Below the pieces are notes generated by a model, which saw only the letters and a list, made by a program, of their open reading frames with translations, was not told the origin of the DNA and searched no databases. The translations under genes were made by a program, and so were the position numbers. Positions 1-11,500 of a stretch of DNA of 64,000 nucleotides are shown here, piece after piece (the first letter of the stretch is position 1; each line of letters starts with the position of its first letter). Source of the DNA: Trogon surrucura (taxonomy: Eukaryota > Chordata > Aves > Trogoniformes > Trogonidae); assembly GCA_020746105.1 (NCBI GenBank), contig CM036623.1:4768001-4832000 (forward strand). Reading direction: 5' to 3'.

Positions 1-603
1 TATAAAAGGGCCCCTGAGAAGAGCCCTGAGGTCTTTAGTGCTGCTGTGCTGGGAGGGTTGTCAGGGGCTCTTTGCCATCTCTCCCTGTGCTGCTGGAGTC
101 CCTGCCTCTTGTTCTCATGCTGCGGAGGAGCACCATTCATTGGGACAGGTTGTCTTTCCCTGCTTCCACCCCAGGTGGGACTGGCACAGGTCCTTTTCTG
201 TTTGGTGGTTTGTTTTTTTTATTTTTTTTTTTTTTGGCTTGTTTTTTGTGGGCTGTCATTGGGACTCTGGGCTCGGGCACCACTGTCTGCTGCTGAGTCC
301 AGTCTGGCACTTTTTTTTTCTACTTGGGACATTTATTGTCATCTGGAGAGCATGGGATCTGTATTAACATATTCTGTTGCATCTTTGAATATATTTGTAT
401 GCTTGTTCAATATTTGTATATGGTTTAACATCTTTATTACTCTTGTTAGTATTATTTCCTATTTTGTTAAACTGGTTCCAGTTTTTTTCAACCTCACAAT
501 CTCTCTCCCTGGTACCCCTGTTATCCTCCCCTGGGAAGGTAGTGGGGGATCACAGAAAGGGTCTGTCAGGGTATAGTGGCCAGCCCAGCCTTAAATTTTG
601 ACA
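1..603 (+). mobile_element. Endogenous retrovirus LTR, 3' portion (cut by window edge)
   Basis: The window opens exactly on a TATA box (TATAAAAGG). The sequence after it matches, in reverse complement, the minus-strand LTR at 40361-40953. Shared blocks are the segment just after the TATA box (CCCCTGAGAAGAGCCCTG), the run before the poly(A) region (TTAAACTGGTTC), the U5 stretch CAACCTCACAATCTCTCTC, and the end GGCCAGCCCAGCCTTAAA followed by a terminal ACA at 601-603. R plus U5 is therefore present and U3 lies outside the window. This copy is about 170 bp longer than its relative between the TATA box and U5. The extra part is T-rich (about 150-350) and includes T-runs near 210-236. The expected ATTAAA poly(A) signal reads GTTAAA here, so it may be weakened. 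Long ORFs inside (for example 46-576) are read-through of T-rich LTR and not genes. The retroviral class (ERVL-like) is inferred from the LTR ends only. Confidence 0.85.
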
Positions 604-3048
604 AGTATATAAGCAGCTTCTAAAAGCATACTCTTAGATCAGCTTTTCTATTCTATGGTGTGTCTTTTTTTTCTTTTTTTTTTTTTTTAACTCTCAGAAG
701 AAACTAAATTATATCTGGTAATCTGTTTCCAGTGTTTTCAAGGATTACATGGTTTATACATTAGTGACACTGGTATTATCAGAAGTGATAAAAGTTGTTT
801 CAAAAAGATTGAAGGAGATGCACTGAATATGACTAACATTGACCTGATGTTTCCACACTAAAAGTACTTGCAGCTAAGCTGCCTGGAACGCCTGTAGGTA
901 AGCAAATGCATCAGCCCTAAGACATGATTAATTCTGATGCCTAGTATTCATTTTTTAGGGTTATCAGTACTCAAGAACTTATTTTTAGAGCATGTATTAT
1001 GTCCTTTAAGCTGTGTAAGATCTGGGCACTGGAAATAGTACTCTTTCTCTCTTCACACTGAGTGGTTTTCAAAAAGTTTGATTTTAAAAGTGAAAAAAGG
1101 TCATGCCCAGGAAGAATTAATTTTCTGATGTTTACAGACTTTTTGATGAGACTGTACTATGGTCAGAGGTTCCACAGGACACATTTTAAGATGTCATGTC
1201 CTCTACTTCTCATTGCAGTCCATAAATGCTTAGAGGTTGCTCACTGAAGGTAGGTGAAGAAAAAGAGCCTAAGGTTTAAACTTCACACCTTCCATTTTCT
1301 TAGAATTGTAAAATTCAGCTTTGTGGAAGAGTATGTTAATAAAATGTGTCGTCCTTCAAAGTAACTATTTAGGGAAGTTGTGAGAGTGATAAATACATTA
1401 AAAAATAAATATATCTAATGGCTTATACAAATAATGCATGGGCTAAAGGGCAGCAGTAGTGACAAAAAAAAAAAGTCAATCATTTATAAATTTTAGTGAA
1501 GTTTTACTTTAAAAAGATTTTTTTTCTCTTACTGTTGCACATGGATACAGCCATCTCATAATCTATTATTCTGGATATCTGTGAGTTTTCTCTGTGTTAC
1601 TTGCTCAGAACATGGGAACATCAAATTTGTTTTCCTGAAAACATAAGGGAAGCCCTTCTGAGGGCCCTGCAAATGAACTGTATGCCACTTGGCTCGTTTG
1701 CTCTTGGGTGCATGTGTCAGATACAATTGGTGATGTCAGACGTAGACTCCAAAATGCATTATTGCCCAAGAGTGCTTTGCACGTATTAAACTGCATTATT
1801 TTCAGAAAACATTGAGTAGGTAACATGCACAGGGATCTGGTAACCTTGTTTATCTATTTGGTGTGCTGTACAGCACACATAGGTAGGTGTATAGGTCTAA
1901 AACAAGGTTGTAAAATGTCTGAGTTGCTGCATAAAAATACAGTTTCCTCCAAAGCCAACTATTTTTTTTAATAGTGTTATGAACTAACAAAAGGTATAAA
2001 GGATCTCAGTTTGGACACCGTGGATGGAATGCTCATTGTTTTTTTTTTTTTTCCTCCAACTGGCACTTTCCCTATTACTCCAGAATGGGAATGCTGTTTG
2101 TTTTCTGATGGTCTGCTCTATTAATTTATAGTACAAACTGGTAATATTGCCTCTCTTTGAAACAAAGCAAACAGAACCTCAAACAAACAAAAATGCCCTC
2201 AAACCAAAATTCAAGTCTAATGTAAATCTGATGTTAGAAAGAGACACTTCTTGCCAGTGGGCATTTTTGGCTCCTGAGCATTACATTGCTGTTTCACAAG
2301 GAGCTGTTAAAAAGCTATGTCTGAAGGGAAGCCAGCTTCTAGAAAGAAGGAATGTATGCAAAATATTTTTAACCTGGAACTTTTTTACAAAGTTCTCAGT
2401 GAGATGTTAGCTAGCTTGCAATTGATGTGGCAGCTATTGAAACATCTATACGAAATGCCATAGAAGAGTTAAACAATATGAGAGTATCTTACAAACACGC
2501 ATCCTGGGCGTGATCTGTTCAGTTTTTCTGTTTACCCGGTGTAAGATACAGGTGCAACCACATCACTTTGTGTGCAAATCTGTTGAACTTTTTTTTGGCT
2601 CAGTAGTGAGTATAGACTTGCTAACAATGAAAGTCTATCTCAAAACCAATAACTACTTCTGATTAATTTTCAAATTAAATCAACAATTTTTTTCTCTTTA
2701 ACTTTATTTAAAAGGTGGTTCTTTAAAAGTTGATTAGCATTTAAATCAGAGGTTCCTTGTTGGTGTACTTTTCAAGGCTCGAAGTAGATCTGGCTCCTAC
2801 CATATTATGAGATTAACACGCTAACATAAGAACTGTGCTAAACTGAAAATATTGAGCTACTTAGAACCAGTGTGTGTGTGTGTGGGGGGAATTAATGAAA
2901 AGTATGAAAAGGAAAAATAAGAATAGTGAAAATTAGTTCAGAATATTAGGTGGCAGGGATCACCCTGGGCTTAGCCAGACAGGCATACTTGTCCTTCAGT
3001 TGCCGTGAAACAAATATGCTCTCCAGAGGCCATTTGCTTTAGGGGATG
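604..3048. other. AT-rich DNA without recognised genes
   Basis: I see no supported gene or identifiable transposon here. The only ORFs are short and lack protein-like composition. There are simple-sequence runs: T15 at 674-688, T14 at 2039-2052, and a short (TG)7 followed by G6 at 2871-2889. An 18-bp perfect palindrome lies at 1861-1878 and is listed separately. Confidence 0.6.
1861..1878. repeat. Perfect 18-bp palindrome
   Basis: GTGTGCTGTACAGCACAC equals its own reverse complement, with GTAC at the centre. It is flanked by G on the left and AT on the right, so the symmetry stops at 18 bp. It could be a binding site for a dimeric protein or a chance event. Nothing nearby assigns it a role. 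Confidence 0.9.
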
Positions 3049-3416
3049 AATCCTTGTATACACTGTTGTGTGGTACAGAATAGAAGTTGTTCATCCCAAA
3101 TTACAGCACAGCTCATGCACCACACATCTTACAATTTTACATACTGTACATGATATAGAAATATTCAAGTTAAAATTTCTTTTACTGGTATACTGTACTC
3201 AAATTTTAAATCCTGAAAAGAAAAAAGAAAGATGTGTGGTTATGTATGTGCACTCTATCTCCGGTATCACTAACACATACACCACAGGATATCAGAAAGT
3301 CCAGAGAATTACATGCTGGAAGTGTAAATCATGAAAGCCATTTTCTCTTTTCCTTGTTTGGGAGGCATTAGTGAACAATTTCTATTCTGTACCACACAAC
3401 AGTATATACAAGGATT
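3049..3416. repeat. 368-bp unit bounded by 45-bp inverted repeats
   Basis: The left arm (3049-3093, starting AATCCTTGTATACACTG) and the reverse complement of the right arm (3372-3416) agree at 43 of 45 positions. The two differences are C/T and G/A transitions. The arms enclose 278 bp of AT-rich DNA with no long ORF. A second, smaller inverted pair sits inside: ACCACACATCTT at 3119-3130 and its exact complement at 3229-3240. No convincing target-site duplication flanks the outer arms (GGGATG on the left, GAAGAT on the right), and the arms do not match a transposon terminus I recognise. It may be a non-autonomous DNA transposon (MITE-like), an inverted duplication, or a hairpin transcript source. 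The symmetry is directly visible, but the origin is open. Confidence 0.85.
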
Positions 3417-4688
3417 GAAGATTGAACTCGTTATCTTATTCAGATATTTACAGTGAGCCACTTTACATGGCTCAAATAGCCTTAGTGGCTATGTCTGTAC
3501 TAGCAGATAAATCACAACAAAGGCAGAGGTCTGATATTGTCGTTCATTTGTCCCTGTTCTTTAGGCAGTAGCGCACACGCCGTTGTGTTACTTTTCCATG
3601 CCAGGTTGTGTTCTCCTGGACAACGTCAGCTCATGGTTTGGGGAATAGTGTACGCTGGTGCCTATCCCCAGTAAGTTGTTTGGATGGGACCGCTCCCTTT
3701 CAGAGGGTAAATTTACAGCACAGTTTAGCCATGCAAGTGCAAACTGGGCTGTACTGTTTAGCCTGAGGATCACAGAAGGAAGGAAGTACTGTAAAATTAT
3801 TCCGAGGTTTTTGCCGTGAAAAAAAAAAGAAGAGTCGGTTATCTGAGAAAAGAATAATAGGGTTTTTGTCCATCACTAATTTATTTTTTACTTCTCATTT
3901 TCCTAGACATCTTTCAGATAGAGTGGATAAATTTCAGAGCTACAAGATATTGCCAACTGAGATTTACCTGGTGTAGTACAAGTATTATTAAAAGGTGAAA
4001 GAGTATTTAGTTGTAGGACTTGAAAAAGCTTTTTTCCCCCACTGAAATACTATCTAATTTGGGCATGAAGTTGGGAAAGAAAGAAAGAGACAGATCAAAA
4101 GCTTTTCAGCAATAGCTGTGATCAGAGGTAAATCCCATATATAATTTTATCAAGTAAGATCCATCACATGAACTAGAATTTTGCAATTTTACTTCTTTTA
4201 TTTATGGTCTATTTCAGTTATGGTCTCTTGTTAATAGGCTATTTTTATTTTTTTCGTTATTTTTTTTCCCACAAAGAAAGGCCATAATGAAGAGGTAAAG
4301 TAAGAGAAAGAAAAGTAAACAAAATGGAAGGAAAGTAAATAAAATATGTCAATTCTTCAGTGGATGTTTAAAAAAAATCTCAAAATTGCAGAATTTTAAA
4401 TTAGTTTTCAAATAACTTTTTACAGATTTTTGTGAATTGGATTTTTGTTTGGAAAATATTATTCAAAATGTGAAGCCAGTACCATAGTTTCTCTTAGGCT
4501 TGCTAATAATGTTGATCAACTGAAGAAAAGACACCTTCAGAAAACAATCTGAAAGGCAGAGTCTTTCAAGTCTTTCAAGACTGACTTTTCAAGATTGACC
4601 AGGAACTTTTCTATTTAAGCATTGTGAAAAGAACGTTGTCTTTTTTTTTGACCTCACTAGGCAATAAATCCAAATCTGAAAGGAGAGA
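3417..4688. other. AT-rich DNA without recognised genes
   Basis: No gene or transposon was recognised. The stretch has several poly-T/poly-A runs and ends at the target-site duplication of the next LTR. Confidence 0.6.
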
Positions 4689-5043
4689 TGTCCTGGGTTT
4701 AGCTAAAAACCCAGTCCTGTTTAGTGAATTTTACTTTTCAGTTTAGTGTCTTCTAAAAGGCTGCACGTTCTGAAGTCAGCAGCATGTTTTTGCAGACAGT
4801 GTGTGCTACTGGCAGTGATAACACCTGATGTTTACAGTCACTGCCTGGGACTGGTATGTAGAAAGGCTCTTGCTTATACTTATTCCTATAGTGACCAAGG
4901 CCACTGCTGGCTCTTGTGTGCCACGCTGGGGGTGCTGGGTAGCAAGAGGGGGGCACAAGGAAGTAAAAGGTGGCACCTCCGGGGGGTAACAGACAGGACA
5001 GGTGACCAACGAGAGTATTCCATCCCATATACGTCATATCTAG

Positions 5044-5049
5044 TATAAA
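5044..5049 (+). promoter_or_regulatory. LTR TATA box
   Basis: TATAAA lies in the expected position between U3 and R of the solo LTR at 4689-5510. A CGTCA half-CRE lies just upstream, near 5031-5035. The same TATA placement recurs in the other LTRs of the window. It could still drive transcription rightwards. Confidence 0.7.
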
Positions 5050-5367
5050 TTGAGTGATCACGAGAGTTTCGCCCCTTTTTGCCTTTTTTTTCGGCCTTTT
5101 CGCCCTTCCTTTCTGCAATGGCCGGTGTCCAGAGAGGACTCCATCTGACCTCCTGCTTTTGATCCGGATCCTGAGTTCCCGAATCCAGCTCCCTGCATCC
5201 AGCTCCCGCCGCCGCCGCTGAGCCTGGGGTTTCCCCAGTGCCTCCTGCTCTGCAGCACCAGTGGTGATTTCTATCGGGGGAGGGAGTCGGGTTCGATATC
5301 GGGCTATTATCTATAGTTGTATATAATTCTTTACTTTTATCTTTTTACCATTATTTCTATTATTTTC

Positions 5368-5373
5368 ATTAAA
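5368..5373 (+). terminator. LTR poly(A) signal ATTAAA
   Basis: ATTAAA is followed within about 30 bp by a T-rich stretch. This is the usual arrangement for the end of R in retroviral LTRs, and related LTRs carry the same signal at the same relative place. Confidence 0.65.
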
Positions 5374-5510
5374 GCTGTTCTAGTTTTTTTCTTCTCTCAT
5401 CTGTAAGTCTCTCTGCCTCATTCCCTTTTCTCTTCCCGTTTGGGGGGGGGAAGAGGGGGTTAGAGAGCGTCTGTCCGCGTTAGTGGCCGGCCCAGCCCTA
5501 ACCCGCGACA

Positions 5511-8500
5511 AGAGAGTAAACCGTCCTGCTGCTTCCAGATGGACAGTGAGTCTTCCACTGAGTGGAAAGATCCAGAACCCAGAAGCTGCACTCTCTAACC
5601 ACAGGGAAGACCAAGACCGTGCTTAACAAAACTCTGACCAGGCTGCAGGGAGTCGTGGCTTACCCAGGAGACAGACAGCTGGGTTAGTAAGAGCCCATGA
5701 TCTACCTCCTACATTTCCCATCACTAAAAAAGTCTTCACAACGAGTTAAACAACACCAGGCTCATAATTCTAACAGTCCACCTGCTGCAAAAGGAAATAA
5801 AAGAGGATCAATGCTTACAAAGTTTACATGTTGGTGTGTGAAATCCCATTTGCCTTTTTTAACAAGTGCTTAAGGCTAATTTTCCCAGCAGATAAAATTT
5901 TACCTATTTTTCACGCTATGCTTTCATCAGGGCTGCATTTAGAGCTTGGAAAGCCTCATCACTGGAAGGGTGGCTACATTGATTATTTTGGGTAGAATGC
6001 TTTAATTAAGTCACCCAAAAAGTCTGTTTTAATACCCTATGTCATTACTAAATAAGGGGGATTTAAATTCTACTATAAAGAGGCTTCTACAGCATCAGAC
6101 ATCTGTTCTAAAACTTAATGTGGAAATATAATCACTGGATTTCATGTACAAATTTGATTAGCTGGAACTTCCAGGAATGATTTCCAGCTGATTAACCCAG
6201 AGACCTTATCTTCAGGTATTGGTGTTTTATATAGATTGACTAAAATCCTAGCTAACATCTGATATTAAAGCCTATAATTGCAACTTAAGTGGAAGATGAG
6301 GGAACCTAATGACAAACAGAAGACAGCAGTTCTGGTATTGCCTAGGTGTTCATTTAATTCATGGTATGATGTCAGCAGCAAACGAGCCTGAATTTCTGCA
6401 GCTTCTTCTCTGTGAACTTCTATCCAGTGACACTTCTGTGCTGCATTTTATTAGCTTTCTGAGGCTTTTATTCTGTTTCTTAAAAGGAAAAGGTGACCTT
6501 AGTACTAATCACGGTTAATGGCATGGTGTGTTGTATGGGTTGTTTTTTTTTTAATTGCCAAGGAAACATAAATAGCAAAATATGCGTCATTTTAATGTGT
6601 CCCTTTGCAACCCAGAACAATAAGGCCCTAATGTGCCATACAAATTTAAAGTGAGATCACTGGGTAATGGGGTACATATGGTGATCCTAAAAGAAAAGGT
6701 TACCATGGAGAACAATTAAAAAGGCCTTTTAAAAATTATTTTTGCTGCTTGGGTATTAGTTTTAGATGTAAAGAGGGATTTACTTTTCCTTACCAGATGT
6801 ATTGTCATTTTAGATTCTGCAAATTTGTGGTTTGGGAGGCTGTCATTAAAATATGTGTTGACTTCAAAGCAGAATCCTTGGCTTTGATAGAACCATCCCA
6901 TCCATATCTGCATCTCTTTCCTCCATGTGAATGATCTGCAGAAGAAAAAGGAAGGCAATTAGAACTGACTAACTGCCTATCTTCTATGGGGCTTTGAGAA
7001 ATAAGACACAGTTAAGTGACTTAATCTTTAGTACTCAATTTCACCCTGTCTAGCTTTTGAAGTGCCTAACTGTGGTTCAAGCCAGTAACTTCTGTAACAA
7101 CTCAGTTCTCTGCTGTCTGTAACAGGTACCTATGTTTTTAATGTAAATTATTGCATTGACATATAACAGGGGGGGAATCTAGGCCTCACTGTGATAGCCT
7201 TGGACGCAGAGGTGTCTGATGATTAGTTAATGCTGAGGATGTATGGGACTTCTCATTAAAAAGTGCTAAAAATCATTTGCAATTACAGTTACTGAGGCAA
7301 CTGCCAATCTCACACTGTGTAACAAGAAAACAGTGGTTTATTCTGGACAAAACCCAATAACATTCTTACTGCTAAAAAATTATCTGGATCCAGACAATGA
7401 AATGACCTTTTCAACTCAAACTAGAATGAACCTTCAGAATGTAGAACTTCTTCAACATGTCAAGTGTGCTTTCAGGGGAAACCCTGGGTCACATGAAAAA
7501 TAGCAACTTGCAGGGATTAAAATCTTGCACTCTTAGTTTCTTGCTCAAACCTTTCATGTCTGGCTGTTCATGATGAAAAACAGGTTCAGTGGTGAGGACC
7601 TAAGCTGTGGCACACGGGAAGATGAACAGGTCCATGCTGAGATGTCACAGTGTTGCTCTCTAACATTCGAGAATGACTTAATAGGGAACAAGTGGACAAC
7701 TAGATCTCTTCTGAACTGTTGAGGTAATGGCACAGAAAAATTTTATTTTCACAAATATGAGGCTATGTCCTTTGTATTCTTAGAGACTTGATAGTGGAGA
7801 AAGTTTATTTGATTTATCTTTCCTACATTCAGTGAAAGGTGACAGAGGCTTAGTACATTCAGACCAAGATTGAATGGTCCTTGAATTTTCGATCAAATAT
7901 AAGTAAGCTTTTCTTCCAAAGACAGAAATATATTAAAAAACATTTCAACCATCCTCTGCCTTAAATCTATTCTAAAGAAACTAGAGAACAATTCATTCCT
8001 CTTAAACAATAAAGAAATAAAGCCTGAATGAAGAGAACTCATCCTTGTTTCATTTTGAAACTGAAAGAAATAAAACAGAGAAATGTCTACATGCTCACAA
8101 GCAGTTGCATAAGGATCTATGTCTACCAGTAGAATCCTTGTTTCTGAAACTGTTCTGAATTCTTCTTCCAAACACGAATATTTTTACAACAGAAATAAAT
8201 CAGGGACAGTCTGTTTTTATTCTGTGGGCAAAGCCAGACTATCAGAACCAAATTCACTTCTTTGTTGATGACATGAATAGATATTCATGGATGAATTTGT
8301 AATGTGGAGTATAAATCACAATTTTTTCCACTTTATTTTCTGGTGTCAACCTACAATTTCTTCTATATCAGGTGTGGAAAATGAGAAGTTCCACCAGCGG
8401 GGAATTGGCCCTGTGAAATAGCTGTGTTTTAATTGAATTTACACAACTTTTATGATACATCAGGTAGCCTCCAATGCAACCCAAAGAAACTTTGGGGCCA

Positions 8501-11500
8501 TCAAATGTACTTCACAAGTAATTAATTTCTAATGCTCAGTTTTGATAGGTAAATAATCATGCTTCATAAAATAAAGCAAAGGTTCACAGAAGAGCTGAAC
8601 AAAGCCATTTTTGGAATTGATTTTCAAGCAATTTCATGAGGATGTTCTTCATAAAAATGAGGAGCAAAATCTCACATTAGGTAAAAACAGTTGAGGTTTC
8701 CAGTCTTTCTGGTTTTCGTTTTTCCTCCTTTCTTTTTTTTTTTTTGATTGTTATTGGCATTAAAAACTACTTTCTTCATAATGAGTGCAATGTTTAATTT
8801 ATTATGCTTTGGATTTAGTTCTTTTCTGGAATTGTCATCATACTCAGGAGTTGAAGAGAACACCACTGCTACTTAATACCCAATCATAAAGTCACTTTCT
8901 AAAGTAAATATTACTGACATATTATTACAGATTATATTCTTTACAGCTGCTAGCTGGCCAAGAATTTTTACAGATGCATTATCTGTCTGGCAAAGAAAGT
9001 GAACTTATATTTCATCTTCTATAAGTACTTGGTTTTTTATTTTGAGCCCTGCTGCACCATACTCTATCGAGGTAGCAGTGATGACTGACTTACTTGAAGG
9101 CATCTTCTGCTTCATTGGCGTGGCATACAAAATCCCACAATGTGGTTTCAAATAAGATATAAAAGCCCATTCTCTCTGACCAGTGAAACATAGGCCACAC
9201 ATATTGCTCCATACACACTGCATATCTACTCACAAACTATTTTCATAATTGCCTTAATTCCTAAGTAAAATAATTCAAAAATTTTCAAGCACTCTATATC
9301 AAATATCATAATATTGAAAGATTGCTCCAAGAAGAAGCAACCTTTTAAATCAACCAAATTTAAAAGGCCATGTATCTGCTTTGTACAGGATCTAGCTTAC
9401 AAAATGTTCTGAGATGGGCATATGATGGTGAAAAAGTCTAGAAAGAGATTGCTTTTTGCATGGTTTCCAATGAGTGTCTTTCAACAAGAACATATTATAA
9501 CATATCCCTTTGATAGGGCTGTAACATAAAATACATTTACTAACCCCAGTGGCAAGTGAAGATCAAGGGCATGTGCCTGGTCTGGTCATGTCACTCAGAC
9601 AGTATGTCTGTTTCTTCTACTTTCAACTAAGTTGTGTTTTGTGCTTAGTAAGTGGGCTTGGATGAATTTCTTACATGAGTGCATTCATCTGTTTGTTTGT
9701 TTTGTGTTTATTTTGGTTTGTGTAAATTACTTATTTAGATCCATGTAAAGACAGAAAGAATAAGTTGTAAATGCTGATCATAAAGTTGGTGTGCAAAATT
9801 CTTCAACACTTCTTTGAAACCATTTTCATATATAGATGCTTATTGGTATAAGTAGCCAAATGGCTTTCAAAACGTTCTAATATATAAATGCCAATGACAT
9901 AAACCATATGGAAAATCAGAGTGATATTTATGGGTTTTTTTTTTCTATGTTTCTTTGATAAATTAAGAGCTTTAGACCTTTCTATCAGTCCTAAGATGTA
10001 TGAAAATTTATTAGATACATAAAGAATAAGTACGTCATTATTAAGGCTTTATGTATGTTCACAACAAAGAATTGCTCTTCATTCACGAACCTGAAGAAAG
10101 TAATATATTAGAATAAGGCCAAAAATAATTGAGAGTTAATGAGAATATTTCATAACTGAAAAGAAAATAAGTTCCCTAAAAAATAAGACTGAGACTCAGA
10201 GGCTGCTGGAAGCAGATAGCTACTCGGTGGGAGATTCATCATAAATTTAAGAGAGTTCAAGTGAGGTAAGCCTGGAGGGATTGTTAGATGCTAATGTATT
10301 TTCTTCAGAAATCATATGGGTAAGACAAGGCAGCAAAACATTAGTGCTCACTAACACAAGTGGTCCAGAGTAAGCTGAAAATAAAGTTTTAAGAGTTCCT
10401 AAAATATGATCATGGTGGCTGAGTGCGCTTCTCTTAATCTTAAAGTTCATTTTGACTACTGTTCTAACTAGCTGTTAATCATGGAAAACTTTTAAAACCT
10501 CGTAGTGTAACAGCCTGAAAGCAACATTTATAAGTCGGCAGAGAAGGAACTGGACTAACGGTGACTAGGGCACCTGGGGCCACTGCCTAGTTCCACAGAC
10601 CAGATGAAAGCTCCCACTGAATTTAAATCAAGGGAAAACAAAGGTGTGTTCTGCATCCTGCTTTACAATGAAAAGTAACGGAGTTATTTGCTAGAAGGAA
10701 GGTAAATCTAGAAGAGCTATAAACAACCAAGTATGGATAAGAACAACGCAGTTTTTCCGCTGTGGCTGTAGAAGTGTTTAGCTGCACGTGACTGCGAAAC
10801 AGGAGGCAGGTAAATCACAGTAGTGTGCTCATATAATTACTCTGAGACTATAAATAAATAGCTATATTCTCTGACTGTGATGCTTTCAGTGATTAGTATG
10901 ATATTCCACTACTTCAGTGGCTTTAGTGCAACTCCGTGCCAACTCTGTAAAGATAATATATACAGTCTTGCCCTGGATAGGAATAAACTTGAATAAACTT
11001 TGCTTAAAAAACATCTTACTAAATAGTAACACAATCCCCTTAAAAAATATATGCTGCATTCCATAACCCAGTGAAAAGACTAAACAAATTTTCACCTTAT
11101 TATGCTATATAGAATGATATTTTGCAATGATGAGAAAGGTTGAGTTTCCAGGATGAGATGGTTAAGTGGTGGAGTGCCATGATGCAGAATTCTGCAGTGA
11201 TGGTCAGGCATCTATGTATTATGTGAATCTCAGTGATCATCTTTTCTATTCCTTGGCTTGATACTGTAAGTCATAAAAGAACTGAATAAAAAGAGAAGAT
11301 ATCATAAAATTGAATATTTTCTTTTTTGTATAAGCCAGGCAGATCAGGATTATTTGGGTTGCCCAATTATGATAATGTAGTCGGGAGATTAGCAGAAAAA
11401 CTGAAAGCAGAAACTGGTGATGTGTCCCGAATCATTATTAAACAGGATGGTATGTAGCAAAAACTGAATATATGGTAGAAGCAAAAGAATTGAAATACTA

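Larger units (their letters stand above)
4689..5510 (+). mobile_element. Complete solo LTR, endogenous retrovirus (ERVL-like)
   Basis: The element starts TGTCCTGGGTTTAGCT at 4689 and ends ACCCGCGACA at 5510, so it has the retroviral TG...CA ends. The 5-bp direct repeat AGAGA lies on both sides (4684-4688 and 5511-5515), marking one insertion event. The 822-bp LTR contains a U3 region, a TATAAA box at 5044-5049, a CG-rich R/leader segment at about 5150-5290, an ATTAAA poly(A) signal at 5368-5373, and a U5 ending in the same GGCC(A/G)GCCCAGCC motif as the LTRs at 1-603 and 40361-40953. No internal gag-pol lies on either side, so this is a solo LTR left by recombination between the two original LTRs. 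Assignment to an ERVL-like group rests on the 5-bp duplication and on resemblance to songbird LTRs. Confidence 0.92.

Noticed and set aside
46..576. 176-codon ORF at the window start
   Set aside because: It lies wholly inside the LTR at 1-603 and is made of T-rich LTR sequence read as Phe, Leu and Cys. It has no retroviral protein features.
4753..5118. 121-codon minus-strand ORF and its plus-strand partner
   Set aside because: Both lie inside the solo LTR at 4689-5510 and run antisense or out of frame across U3.
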